A DNA stretch of 35,026 nucleotides from Gammaproteobacteria bacterium (GCA_013289415.1 JABDAB010000014.1:1-35026); one strand, 5' to 3'. Counted from the first letter of the stretch, positions 17,208 through 25,949 are shown. The notes: generated by a model not told the origin, from the sequence alone. Numbers and translations are program-made.

Positions 17208-17242
17208 ATGATAGGCAAGATAATTGAAATTGAGGTGCAATC

Positions 17243-17500
17243 ATGAAAACAGCAACTGTTAGAGCAAGAATTGAGCCTGCTTTAAAGCATGACGTAGAAA
17301 CAGTGTTAACGTTGCTTGGACTTTCAGTTTCCGAAGCAATCGAAATATTTTTGCGACAAGTTAAACTGAGGAATGGAATGCCGTTTGAAATTCGTATTCC
17401 CAACAAGATAACAACCCAAACATTTGAAGACACGGACAAGGGCAAGAATTTAACTCGCCATAATAATGCAAAAGACATGTTCGATAAGTTGGGAATGTAA
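17243..17500 (+). CDS. RelB/DinJ-family antitoxin
   Basis: An 85-residue antitoxin with the N-terminal ribbon-helix-helix of DinJ (VRARIEPALKHDVETVL, then LGLSVSEAIEIFLRQV), which dimerises and binds the operator, and a C-terminal disordered tail that wraps the toxin. It is antitoxin-first and only 2 bp from the toxin gene, the standard dinJ-yafQ arrangement. Confidence 0.88.
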   Translation: MKTATVRARIEPALKHDVETVLTLLGLSVSEAIEIFLRQVKLRNGMPFEIRIPNKITTQTFEDTDKGKNLTRHNNAKDMFDKLGM

Positions 17501-17502
17501 GA

Positions 17503-17772
17503 ATGCTAAACTCAGTTACCACAACCCGATTCGACAAGGATGTAGTCCTTTGCCGAAAGCGCGGGAAAAACATTGAGAAAATTCGTAAAGTCATGGAAAA
17601 GTTGATCAACGAAGAAAAATTGCCAAGAAAATACCTTGATCATGGATTGGTCGGCAATTACGTTAATCGGCGTGAATGTCATATTGAGCCAGACTGGCTA
17701 CTCATATACAAACTTGAAGCAGTCGATATTATTTTTGAAAGGACTGGGTCTCACGCCGATTTATTTAAGTGA
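17503..17772 (+). CDS. YafQ-family mRNA interferase toxin
   Basis: An 89-residue RelE-superfamily toxin of the YafQ branch. The C-terminal half shows the diagnostic blocks RECHIEPDWLLIYKL and FERTGSHADLF with the histidines and Asp used for ribosome-dependent mRNA cleavage. Length is typical (about 90). All catalytic positions expected for YafQ are present, so it is probably active when free of the antitoxin. Confidence 0.88.
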   Translation: MLNSVTTTRFDKDVVLCRKRGKNIEKIRKVMEKLINEEKLPRKYLDHGLVGNYVNRRECHIEPDWLLIYKLEAVDIIFERTGSHADLFK

Positions 17773-18054
17773 ATTGATTTATATCCCCTCGATATAGCAG
17801 GGTAAACGCCAACGAACTGGCAAACTGAATCATCAAGATTTTACCAAACCAAAAATATTTTCCTTTTTTTGAATATATTTCTTGACAGGGTTTTTTCAAA
17901 TTTGGAAAATATTTGTGAATTATTCATTTTGGATCTCGATCACTTAATCAAGAAAAGATTCAACGAACTTTTGCAGAGAGTTAGACCAAAAGTTAGCCTG
18001 AAGAAGAATTAATTTACTAAATTGTTATCTATTCAATAGGTTATAACAGATGTT

Positions 18055-18142
18055 TGGCGGAGAGAGAGGGATTCGAACCCTCGATACGTTGCCGTATACA
18101 CACTTTCCAGGCGTGCGCCTTCAGCCGCTCGGCCACCTCTCC
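18055..18142 (-). tRNA. tRNA-Ser (GGA)
   Basis: The minus strand folds as a class II tRNA: acceptor GGAGAGG pairs with TCTCTCC, the D-arm contains GGCCGAG, the anticodon loop CTGGAAA carries GGA, a long variable arm follows (about 15 nt) and the T-arm has GGTTCGAATCC. CCA is encoded at the 3' end (18055-18057). It reads UCC/UCU serine codons. The flanking DNA shows no copy of its 3' end, so no integrated island is marked here. Confidence 0.93.
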
Positions 18143-18151
18143 AAGTGCGAA

Positions 18152-18188
18152 AGGATACACTTGAATGATAGGAAAATCAATCTATAAT
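18152..18188. promoter_or_regulatory. Two interleaved opposing promoters
   Basis: Minus strand: TTGATT (18175-18180) and TATCCT (18152-18157), 17-bp spacer, for tRNA-Ser. Plus strand: TTGAAT (18161-18166) and TATAAT (18183-18188), 16-bp spacer, for the secreted protein at 18238. The elements overlap, so RNA polymerase bound to one should exclude the other. Confidence 0.6.
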
Positions 18189-18234
18189 AGAAGAAACGGA
18201 CTCAATAGATTGCTAAAACCACAAGGAAAATAAT

Positions 18235-18684
18235 GTGATGCGTAGATTATTCATGATGTTGTCTGGTGTTTGCCTGCTTAGCCAAGCTTATGCATTTCCA
18301 TGTTATATAACGATGGTTAAAGATAGCTGTTGGTCATCATATAATGTCAGTGTCGATGTGATAGACGTGGCTACTGAAAAAGTGCTGGCTACAATGAGCA
18401 TGCCAAATGGAAAATCATGGGACAGGAAGGAAATTGTTTGTCAGCCTAAACAAACAGTCAATTTGCAAGCGACATTTTCTCCGGCATTTTGGACGAAAGA
18501 TGCGGGCAAGAAATATTATGGTAAACGCCTCTGGTCGTTCCCGGAAGAAATAAAAAAAGGTGATAGTGCTTGGAATATGACCATATGCTATTCCAGTGAT
18601 CTTCAGGGGGTTCCCTTTCCGCCAGATGCTTCTGGTCAGTGTACTTGTGTGACAAAGGATATTCCGGCAATTGAGCCACGTTGA
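18235..18684 (+). CDS. Small secreted Cys-containing protein
   Basis: About 149 residues. The first ~20 form a Sec signal peptide (basic start, hydrophobic core LFMMLSGVCLLSQAYA, cleavage after AYA). The mature part has seven cysteines, beginning FPCYITMVKDSCW, enough for several disulfides, so it is periplasmic or outer-surface. No family is recognised. The frame opens with GTG at 18235, but the ATG at 18238 fits the AAGGA at 18223-18227 better. The NagZ-like gene follows after 16 bp, so both may be cotranscribed. Confidence 0.7.
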   Translation: MMRRLFMMLSGVCLLSQAYAFPCYITMVKDSCWSSYNVSVDVIDVATEKVLATMSMPNGKSWDRKEIVCQPKQTVNLQATFSPAFWTKDAGKKYYGKRLWSFPEEIKKGDSAWNMTICYSSDLQGVPFPPDASGQCTCVTKDIPAIEPR

Positions 18685-18700
18685 TTCAGGAGTTTGGTAA

Positions 18701-19744
18701 ATGCTCGGTTTGAGAAATAAAATTGCCCAAATGTTGATCGTGGGTTTTTCTGGATATGATGTCAATGAGAATAGCCCGGTTGTTAGGTGGTTACAGGCAG
18801 ATGGTCTTGGTGGCATCATATTGTTTGATTATGACCTGCCGGCAAAAAAACAGGGTAAAAATTTACGTGATAAAGCACAAATCAAACGCTTGAATCAGGA
18901 TTTAAATTATTACTCGGCATTAACTGAAAATTCATTGCCTTTGTTGATTGCTGTGGATTACGAAGGTGGAAGAGTTGACAGATTGTCTAAAATTGAAGAC
19001 TGTATGGAGACCATGCAGCCTTGTGAACAAGCTAAACTGTCAGATGAATCTCTATATAAAGAAGCTGAACGTATGGCAGTTACATTAAAAGATCTCGGGT
19101 TTAACCTGAATTTCGCGCCCGTTGTTGATCTGAATTTGAATGATCAGCAAGGTATTATTGGTAAGCTTGGTCGTTGTTTTTCAGCCAATTCTGAAGTGGT
19201 CAGTCATGCGGCCAAACAATTTGTCCATGCATTTAATGAGCAGGGGATTGCCTGTGCTTATAAACACTTCCCAGGTCATGGTAGTGCAACCGGTGATACG
19301 CATGAAGGTTTTGTGGATGTCACAGATACGTATCATCATAGTGAGTTACTGCCATATGCAGCATTATCGAATACAACCTTGCCTGTGATGGTAATGACTG
19401 CACATGTGATTAATCGTAAACTGGATGACAGTGGCCTGCCTGCGACATTGTCCTATCCCATTTTAACCGGATTGCTGCGGGAGAAATTGGGCTTTGATGG
19501 GGTGATTGTCAGTGATGATTTGCAAATGCAGGCTATTAGTCATCATTACTCTATTGATGAGGCCTTGCGTCTGACAATAAATGCCGGCGCGGATATGCTG
19601 ATTTTTGGTAATCAATTAGGCAGCATTACGGCTACAGAGGTGATTGATCAGATTGAGAACCTAGTGAATTCTGGTGCGATTGAGCTTGCACGAATTGATG
19701 AAGCATACCGACGTATTTCTTTTTTAAAGCATTCGGTATTATGA
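18701..19744 (+). CDS. nagZ: Beta-N-acetylhexosaminidase, GH3 family (NagZ-like)
   Basis: A 347-residue cytosolic GH3 enzyme with no signal peptide and the single-domain length of NagZ (about 340). Visible landmarks are VDYEGGRVDRL (85-95), the mobile-loop motif KHFPGHGSATGDTHEG (188-203) with the histidine/aspartate acid-base pair used instead of a glutamate, and the nucleophile Asp272 in IVSDDLQM. NagZ removes GlcNAc from anhydro-muropeptides in peptidoglycan recycling. The loop insert (SATG) is longer than in E. coli NagZ (normally DTxxDSH), so some difference in substrate is possible. Confidence 0.82.
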   Translation: MLGLRNKIAQMLIVGFSGYDVNENSPVVRWLQADGLGGIILFDYDLPAKKQGKNLRDKAQIKRLNQDLNYYSALTENSLPLLIAVDYEGGRVDRLSKIEDCMETMQPCEQAKLSDESLYKEAERMAVTLKDLGFNLNFAPVVDLNLNDQQGIIGKLGRCFSANSEVVSHAAKQFVHAFNEQGIACAYKHFPGHGSATGDTHEGFVDVTDTYHHSELLPYAALSNTTLPVMVMTAHVINRKLDDSGLPATLSYPILTGLLREKLGFDGVIVSDDLQMQAISHHYSIDEALRLTINAGADMLIFGNQLGSITATEVIDQIENLVNSGAIELARIDEAYRRISFLKHSVL

Positions 19745-19837
19745 CGCAGGGACGACATTGCCTATATCGCACTGATCCATTGGGTTGTCAATCCAAAATA
19801 AAAATGTCAACAGCCCCTAAAGTCGAGCTCCTGCATA

Positions 19838-21292
19838 TCAGTTATTTTTTTCAGGATGTTTTTCACGAAGCCGCTGTAAAAATACACCCATAATTTTTTC
19901 ATATAGTGTGTTTTTTAGAAGTTGATCTTCAATGCCACAATTAATACTCGGGTTGTCGTTCACTTCGATCATGTAGTGTTCATTATTCATGCTTTTAATG
20001 TCAACTCCATATAGCCCATCACCAATCAGCCTAGTTGATTTAACTGCTAATTCAATCACTGCTTCAGGAACGTCATCGATCGGAACAGCATCGTGAATCA
20101 AGCAATCGTCATTGCTCCAGTTAACAATTTGCCAATGATTTTTGGCCATATAATAGCGGCAAGCATACAGTGGCTTATTATCCATAATCCCAATTCGCCA
20201 ATCAAATTCCGTGGGTATAAACGACTGTACAATTAGCATATCAGATGTCTTAAAAAACTGTTTGATGGTCTTTTTTAAGGATTTTAAGTCGTCTATTTTT
20301 ACAACACCTAGTGAACAGGAACTGTCTGGTCTTTTTAAAACACAGGGAAATTCAATGAAAGGCAACGTAATATCATATTTACTAATGAACTGGGTAGGTG
20401 GTGTTAAAATTTGATTATTATCAAAAAGGTCTGCGAGAAAGACTTTATTAGTGCACAGGATAATTGATTTTGGATCATCAATAACAACCAAATTATCTCT
20501 GGCAGCTCGCCGTGCTATTTGATATGTATAATGATTAACGGATGTAGTCGCACGGATAAATAATGCATCAAATTTTGCAATATTTTTATCGTCTTTTTTG
20601 GTTATAATATCTATATTCAAACCCAAGGCTTCTCCAGCAGCTACAAAGTGCTCTATGGCTTTTACATTTGAGGGTGCTGTTTCTCCCTCAGAGGGCTCAA
20701 CGAGCATGGCAAGATTATAAGCCCCTGTCTTTTTGTGCGATGAATGAACTTGTTTCTTGTTAAAATAGTCAGATGCAGATTCTTGCATAAATTTTATATC
20801 GTGTTCAGGTATGTCTTGTATCGACAAGGGAACGAGCGCTTTAATGCCCCATTTTTTCTTCTTTACAAAGTCAATACGTATCAGGGGAAGTGGAAATAGA
20901 TTATGCAGTTTTGTAACCAGATCATCATATGTTTTTGTCGTATTTTTACCAAAATAAATGCTAAGAGAGAAATGATCCTGTTTGATATTTATAAAGTTTT
21001 TTTGAAGTTCCCGATCAATATCTTGAGAAATATATTTGTATAACCCTGTGGTTAATGTATCTTGAATATGAATAATCGAAGGAGTAATGTCGTGTAATCT
21101 TGCTTCTGCCAAGAGTGAAACATAATAACCGATGGATTGATATTGATAAGATCGACATAAATTTATAATGTTGATAGATTGGTTTTTGTAAGAGTTCTGA
21201 TTGCAAAGATAAGATTGTGTCTCTACTACCGATGTTCTCGATTTTAAAAAGGACCATGATTCGGGGTCATCAGTGACCAAAATTGTTTTCAT
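19838..21292 (-). CDS. RimK-like ATP-grasp ligase with an RLAN-type N-terminal domain
   Basis: A 484-residue protein. The first ~150 residues resemble the RLAN domain that precedes RimK-like ATP-grasp modules (start TILVTDDPESW; the QSIGYYVSLLAEAR segment). From about 280 the ATP-grasp follows: CTNKVFLADLFDNN, nucleotide-binding PCVLKRPDSSCSLGVVKI, then DGLYGVDIK and the metal-binding IEVNDNPSINCG. ATP-grasp enzymes of this type join an acid to an amine, often adding amino acids to a peptide or metabolite. It overlaps the upstream C39-like peptidase gene by 23 bp, a strong sign of joint function. The product is unknown. Confidence 0.8.
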   Translation of the reverse strand: MKTILVTDDPESWSFLKSRTSVVETQSYLCNQNSYKNQSINIINLCRSYQYQSIGYYVSLLAEARLHDITPSIIHIQDTLTTGLYKYISQDIDRELQKNFINIKQDHFSLSIYFGKNTTKTYDDLVTKLHNLFPLPLIRIDFVKKKKWGIKALVPLSIQDIPEHDIKFMQESASDYFNKKQVHSSHKKTGAYNLAMLVEPSEGETAPSNVKAIEHFVAAGEALGLNIDIITKKDDKNIAKFDALFIRATTSVNHYTYQIARRAARDNLVVIDDPKSIILCTNKVFLADLFDNNQILTPPTQFISKYDITLPFIEFPCVLKRPDSSCSLGVVKIDDLKSLKKTIKQFFKTSDMLIVQSFIPTEFDWRIGIMDNKPLYACRYYMAKNHWQIVNWSNDDCLIHDAVPIDDVPEAVIELAVKSTRLIGDGLYGVDIKSMNNEHYMIEVNDNPSINCGIEDQLLKNTLYEKIMGVFLQRLREKHPEKNN

Positions 21293-22028
21293 TTAAGTCC
21301 TTCTTGGGCTGAATAATTAAAAGATTGGCGTCATAAGTAAGCACTCCTAACATAATGGAGTTAATTAATCGATGAATATTCACGGCATAATAATTATCAT
21401 GAGACAGGGGGTTTTCTTCGTGAGGGTCGGCCACAATAACGTGATGCTTCGAATCATCATAACCACACAAAAGAACAAAATGACCGCAGGGATCTCCTTC
21501 TATATCATTATGAAAAGCCTCTCCATCAATATAAACATACCGAGCACTGTTGTACAAATATGTCGCACTGAGTCCTGTAAGAATAGGAATAGATTGATCA
21601 AAATATTTTTTTAATAATTGTGTATTGAGTGTTTCAAATTTAACTTCACCTCCAAGTTTTAAAAACTCAATATAAGCATTACAAGCTTGAATTATTTCCG
21701 CATTTTCTTTAAATTGCATTCGTAGTTGTAGTTTTTTAATTAATAGGTCGTTTGTACACTGGCCATGTTTAAACCAAGTGGGATCGAAAACAATAAGATT
21801 ATTGACATAAATTGTAGCACTAAAATTTCGCGTCAAAGCGTCCTTTCCAAGGTAAGCTGCTAATGAGCCGCCTGAGATTGTCCGTTCAACCGTTCCTATC
21901 ACGTCTTTCAATGTGCAGTTTAAACCATAGTACTGATACACTGCATGCAAAGATGTGGGGCCACAGGTCTCGCCATCGGGTTGGCTTTGAATGGTTAAAT
22001 TAATCATCCTTTCGCCTTGTGTCGTCAA
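21270..22028 (-). CDS. Papain-like C39-family peptidase
   Basis: Up to 252 residues with the C39-type catalytic arrangement: oxyanion Gln16, nucleophile Cys22 in DGETCGPTS, His183 in CGHFVLLCGYD and Asp201 in VADPHEENP. There is no signal peptide or ABC transporter domain, so it is a free-standing cytosolic peptidase or transpeptidase, not a bacteriocin exporter. Its gene overlaps the ATP-grasp gene, a pairing known from amidoligase gene neighbourhoods; a hydrolase/ligase couple acting on one peptide product is likely. The frame opens with TTG (22026-22028, AAGGA upstream); the ATG at 22007 is an alternative start. Confidence 0.8.
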   Translation of the reverse strand: MTTQGERMINLTIQSQPDGETCGPTSLHAVYQYYGLNCTLKDVIGTVERTISGGSLAAYLGKDALTRNFSATIYVNNLIVFDPTWFKHGQCTNDLLIKKLQLRMQFKENAEIIQACNAYIEFLKLGGEVKFETLNTQLLKKYFDQSIPILTGLSATYLYNSARYVYIDGEAFHNDIEGDPCGHFVLLCGYDDSKHHVIVADPHEENPLSHDNYYAVNIHRLINSIMLGVLTYDANLLIIQPKKDLNENNFGH

Positions 22029-22098
22029 TATACTTTCGTCCTTATCATAATAAAAACTAGCATGAGTGTTTTGCTAAGTCAAACTACTTTATCCGCCA

Positions 22099-22127
22099 TT
22101 GACATAATTTTTAGCTGAGTATATTCT
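22099..22127 (+). promoter_or_regulatory. Predicted promoter of the ankyrin/CaaX gene
   Basis: TTGACA at 22099-22104 and TATTCT at 22122-22127 with a 17-bp spacer. It would start transcription near 22135, giving a leader of about 70 nt before the ATG at 22203. Confidence 0.6.
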
Positions 22128-22202
22128 GAAAAATGTCGATTATATTCGCAGATTTTAAGTTGAGTATTCGCTCGAAAATCGCAACATCAGAAGAGTTAAA
22201 GC

Positions 22203-23570
22203 ATGAATTATTATAACGAACTACAGATAGAACCCACTACGGATCTTAATATTATAACGAAGGCTTATGAGAAATGCTCTTCTGTTGAATCCCAAAATAC
22301 TATAAAAACTGACACGCCTTGGCTTGCTGCATTCAACTATTTGAAAAAAGATGCAAATCGTTTCTTTTATTACGCAATAATGAAGAATATTGATACTGAT
22401 CCGGATCAATTGGAAGGCTTGGTGAAAGACAATAATCTTGTTGATATTGAGGTGGTCGTTGAAAACATCAAAATAAAGCGCGGGGAATATTGGTTTGAGA
22501 GCAAGCAGTTTTATGTTGAGTGTGCGATTAGAGACGCCATTTTGTTAGGTCAAACGAGCATAGTAGAGTATTTTTTAAAGGCAGGTGTTTCTGCGAAGAC
22601 AAAAATATTTGAACAAGGTAAAAAATGCTTCAAAGATTCATATTCATTAGCTTATTATGCCGCTAGCGCTGGAAATTTAGAGATCTTGAAGTTACTCATT
22701 TCGCATGGTGCCAACGGATATGATAAAGCCCGTAGGGAACATAGCGGCAGCGCGATGCACGCGGCAATTATCACAGGAAATACGAATGTGGTGGAGTACC
22801 TTTTACAACATGGTGCAAACGCAAATGGTTGTTGTAATTGTGGGGTTTCAACCAAAGTATTTATGCAGATCGCAGCCGAAAGAGAATTTCGCTCGGTGTT
22901 AACCATGTTAATAGCACATGGTGGTGATGTTGAGCTGGCTATAAATAGCACCCAGAGCTACTATGGAAAAATATTAGATAGACAGCCAGAGCTGTTGGTC
23001 GAATTCAATCGTGGAATGGCCCTTACATCAAGGCAAAATTCGATAATAACGGAGGATAAATCCAAATTACACGAATCATCATATAAGGATGTTAATGCAT
23101 ATTATGCCGGCTTAAAATTATTATTTGAATACTCTAATGCGCAAATTTTAATTGGACAAACGCCCCTACATATAGCAGCAACCAATGGGAATGCCAAAAT
23201 ATGCGAGCAATTACTTCGCGCTGGCGCTGATCCTTATAAGGAGGATCAGATGGGATGCACACCATTTGATTGTTCAGTTAGTGGACAAGAGTGGTGGTCT
23301 ATAAAACTGGGGTTTAAATACTCAGAGGACATTTTGCCAGGTCAAAAAGTTTTTATTGGCAGGTATATCGATACAAGACAGACAATAACTCAGTTGGGAT
23401 ATAGGGATATAAGAAATATAAAAACGTCGTCGTCAAGCATAGATGAATCAATTAAACAGCGGGGAAAGCGGGGAACTTTGTTTGGCGCTCTAGCGACGAT
23501 GAGGGTTGAGACCACGTTGGATCGGCAAGAGGTTGTGGAATCAAAGCCTGTGCATTGTTCAATTATGTGA
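22203..23570 (+). CDS. Ankyrin-repeat effector candidate with J-like N-terminus and C-terminal CaaX box
   Basis: 455 residues. The start (NYYNELQIEPTTDLNIITKA) and the later AFNYLKKDANRFFYYAIM resemble helices I and IV of a J-domain, but the HPD loop is missing. Ankyrin repeats follow at about 103-130, 147-173, 182-208, 216-243 and 317-360 (for example GQTPLHIAATNGNAKICEQL). The last four residues are Cys-Ser-Ile-Met, a eukaryotic farnesylation-type CaaX box (codons 23556-23567), as in the known prenylated Legionella effector AnkB. Ankyrin repeats bind host proteins, and the lipid would anchor the protein to a host membrane. Secretion is inferred. The gene ends 4 bp from the convergent SelO gene. 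Confidence 0.75.
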   Translation: MNYYNELQIEPTTDLNIITKAYEKCSSVESQNTIKTDTPWLAAFNYLKKDANRFFYYAIMKNIDTDPDQLEGLVKDNNLVDIEVVVENIKIKRGEYWFESKQFYVECAIRDAILLGQTSIVEYFLKAGVSAKTKIFEQGKKCFKDSYSLAYYAASAGNLEILKLLISHGANGYDKARREHSGSAMHAAIITGNTNVVEYLLQHGANANGCCNCGVSTKVFMQIAAEREFRSVLTMLIAHGGDVELAINSTQSYYGKILDRQPELLVEFNRGMALTSRQNSIITEDKSKLHESSYKDVNAYYAGLKLLFEYSNAQILIGQTPLHIAATNGNAKICEQLLRAGADPYKEDQMGCTPFDCSVSGQEWWSIKLGFKYSEDILPGQKVFIGRYIDTRQTITQLGYRDIRNIKTSSSSIDESIKQRGKRGTLFGALATMRVETTLDRQEVVESKPVHCSIM

Positions 23571-23574
23571 ACTA

Positions 23575-25032
23575 CTAGGTACCACAAAATGTTTGATGGG
23601 TGCGCTCGTGAGGTAATGGCAAACATTGTAACTTCTCGGTGTTTTTTTTCTGGTGATAGGGGCGACCACATACTGTAATCAGTGCATCCATTAGAGAATG
23701 ATCATTATTTTTAATACAATTTTGAATTGCTTTTTCGACCAAATGATTTCTTGGAATATAGGCAGGATTTGCCCGATTCATGTTGGTTTTTATTTTTTTT
23801 ATGTCGATATTCTGCTGTGTGATATACGATAGCCAATCTGTAATCCATTGCTTGCTATTTGTTTGATTACCTAAAGTGTGTAACAGAATGTTTTGATGAT
23901 GCTCAGAATCAGTTGCTTTGCACAATTGACGGAAGGTATTGGTAAAGTCTGGCTTGTGTCGTTGCAATAAAATAATAAATCGTTCAATAAGTTTTGAGGT
24001 TTTTTCGTTTTGTTCAAGCAAACCCAGTTTGCTTCTTATTTTTTTATTCCAGTAATGATTAAATCGCTCCGGAAATGAGTCGAGGGTTTCCTGTAGTGGG
24101 TGTGGTGTGTTGAATAATGGCTGTAAAGCGTCGCTTAATCTCGCTAGGTTCCAGTGTGCGCTATATACTTGATTATTAAACGCATACCGTCCAGCTAGAT
24201 CTATAGAACTAAACACACAATTTTCATTAAACTCATCCATAAATGCACAGGGACCATAATCAATGGTCTCACCTGATATTGCCATATTATCTGTGTTCAT
24301 AACGCCATGAATAAAGCCAACTCCCATCCAGTCTGCGATAAGACTGGCTTGACTATCAACAACTGCTTTAAATAATTCAAGATAGGGTGTAGCGTGATCC
24401 AATAGATGGGGGTAATGTCTTTCAAGCGCATAGTCAGCAAGATTTTTTATTAGCTGACTATCATTCTGACTGGCAGCATATTGGAATGAGCCAACGCGTA
24501 AATAACTGGCGGCAATCCGGGTCAATACACCAAGAGGCACAGGACCATTTTGACGATAAATTATGTCATCGCTTGCAATGACAGCTAAGCTTCGTGTGGT
24601 AGCAATTCCAAGGCCATGCATGGCTTCACTAATCAAATATTCTCTTAATGCTGCGGAAAGTGGGCATCGACCATCACCTGTTCGAGAAAATCTGGTTTTT
24701 CCTGATCCCTTTAATTGTATATCCCATCGTTTATTATCATGACTACACACTTCACCCAGCAATACAGCACGGCCGTCACCCAAAAGAGGTACGTAATGGC
24801 CAAATTGATGGCCCGCATATGCTAATGCAATGCTTTTAAGGTGTGACGGAACCCAATTTCCTGCAAAAATTGAAACAGCTTCTTCAGAAGTCAAATTTTC
24901 AATACCAAGAAATGCGGCCAATTCATGATTAAATTTTATTACATGGGGTTTTGAAACAGGTGTTGGAGCAATGTCTTGATAAAATTGAGAAGGCAATTTT
25001 GTATAGGAAGAACAAATAATTTGAGGCATCAA
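23575..25032 (-). CDS. selO: SelO/YdiU-family protein adenylyltransferase
   Basis: A 485-residue pseudokinase-fold AMPylase, the usual bacterial length. Diagnostic blocks are AYAGHQFGHYVPLLGDGRA, QLKGSGKTRFSRTGDGRCP, LREYLISEAMHGLGI and the metal site HGVMNTDNM with DYGP. SelO transfers AMP to Ser/Thr/Tyr of other proteins and responds to oxidative conditions. The C-terminus ends ...TFCGT, so the redox residue that is selenocysteine in animals is a plain cysteine here, third from the end. It is divergent from sodC, another redox-defence gene, across a 182-bp spacer. Confidence 0.93.
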   Translation of the reverse strand: MMPQIICSSYTKLPSQFYQDIAPTPVSKPHVIKFNHELAAFLGIENLTSEEAVSIFAGNWVPSHLKSIALAYAGHQFGHYVPLLGDGRAVLLGEVCSHDNKRWDIQLKGSGKTRFSRTGDGRCPLSAALREYLISEAMHGLGIATTRSLAVIASDDIIYRQNGPVPLGVLTRIAASYLRVGSFQYAASQNDSQLIKNLADYALERHYPHLLDHATPYLELFKAVVDSQASLIADWMGVGFIHGVMNTDNMAISGETIDYGPCAFMDEFNENCVFSSIDLAGRYAFNNQVYSAHWNLARLSDALQPLFNTPHPLQETLDSFPERFNHYWNKKIRSKLGLLEQNEKTSKLIERFIILLQRHKPDFTNTFRQLCKATDSEHHQNILLHTLGNQTNSKQWITDWLSYITQQNIDIKKIKTNMNRANPAYIPRNHLVEKAIQNCIKNNDHSLMDALITVCGRPYHQKKNTEKLQCLPLPHERTHQTFCGT

Positions 25033-25214
25033 GGGAAGACCAAATGAATAAAATATATAGATGGCATGAGTTTCGCCGATTCATAAGTGAAGCGCAATGC
25101 CATCAACATAATTCTATAATCTTTCCTGAGGTGTTCCTGGAAAAAAAATCATTGCTATTGTGTTGTTGTTGTTTAATATGTATGTATTAAAAATAATTTT
25201 AAAAGGAAATAAAC

Positions 25215-25703
25215 ATGAATAAATACGTTGGAATTCTATTTGTTGGGCTTATATCGACATTTGTTTGTCAGGCGTCAACCATCACAACAACGTTGTACAC
25301 AACCGATGGCAGTAACCGATCATTGGGACAAGTTGAGTTTCGTGATACACCGTTTGGACTGTTAATCACTCCTAATTTAATGGCTGTACCCAGTGGCTTA
25401 CATGGCTTTCATTTACATAAAAATTCGGATTGCAGTGATAAGGGTATGGCTGCTGGAGGACACTTTGATCCGCAAAATACCAATACCCACCAAGGACCTT
25501 ATGGAAATGGCCATCTGGGTGATTTACCGGTTCTTTATGTGGATACGGATGGACAAGCACGCACGCCAACTTTAGCGCCTCGCTTAACAACAGACAACCT
25601 GAAAAATTTGACCCTGATGGTACATGCCGGTGGCGATAACTACACAGACACACCTACTTTGGGTGGGGGTGGAGCGCGATGGGCCTGTGGTGTTATCAAA
25701 TAG
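25215..25703 (+). CDS. sodC: Cu/Zn superoxide dismutase, periplasmic
   Basis: 162 residues. A Sec signal peptide occupies about 1-20 (cleavage after QA). The mature enzyme keeps every metal ligand: copper His66, His68, His83 and His137; zinc His83, His92, His100 and Asp103, with the disulfide Cys73-Cys158. It converts superoxide to peroxide in the periplasm, a defence against phagocyte oxidants. AAAAGGAAAT gives a good ribosome-binding site. The length suits the bacterial monomeric/dimeric SodC class. Confidence 0.95.
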   Translation: MNKYVGILFVGLISTFVCQASTITTTLYTTDGSNRSLGQVEFRDTPFGLLITPNLMAVPSGLHGFHLHKNSDCSDKGMAAGGHFDPQNTNTHQGPYGNGHLGDLPVLYVDTDGQARTPTLAPRLTTDNLKNLTLMVHAGGDNYTDTPTLGGGGARWACGVIK

Positions 25704-25790
25704 CCTGAGGAAAATACAGCAAAAGTTCACTATTTTTTCAAAAGCAAGGCAAATGTCAACAGCCCCTACTTTATGCATGATGATCTCTCG

Positions 25791-25820
25791 TTGACCAATA
25801 ATATATCATCATGCTATACT
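25791..25820 (+). promoter_or_regulatory. Predicted promoter upstream of the 25950 gene
   Basis: TTGACC at 25791-25796 and TATACT at 25815-25820, 18-bp spacer. The leader to the GTG start at 25950 is about 120 nt and has no recognised riboswitch. Confidence 0.55.
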
Positions 25821-25949
25821 TCAGATCAAATCATGCAGGGCGCGTAGCGTAACTGACGCCCTCAACATCCTAAAGTTACAGATGGATGGCGAGTATAAAA
25901 AAGTGATTATGCAGCAGTGACTTGATCTTACAAAACAGGGCTATTCATC

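Larger units (their letters stand above)
16809..17242. other. Sparse region with one small gene remnant and the dinJ promoter
   Basis: About 430 bp. Apart from the small minus-strand frame at 16908-17093 and the promoter at 17179-17207, nothing further is recognised. Confidence 0.5.

Noticed and set aside
17882..17912. TTGACA at about 17882 in the 285-bp gap before tRNA-Ser.
   Set aside because: No fitting -10 box and no gene downstream on that strand; not called as a promoter.
17773..18054. Possible island attachment site next to tRNA-Ser.
   Set aside because: No integrase and no direct repeat of the tRNA 3' end seen within the window.
23575..23600. Possible selenocysteine in SelO.
   Set aside because: The C-terminal residue at that position is encoded by a normal cysteine codon and the reading frame ends at TAG with no SECIS-like structure evident.
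19803..25767. 16-bp direct repeat AATGTCAACAGCCCCT at 19803-19818 and 25752-25767.
   Set aside because: It is in two intergenic gaps after nagZ and sodC and may be a short dispersed repeat, but only two copies were seen and no structure, so not called as an element.
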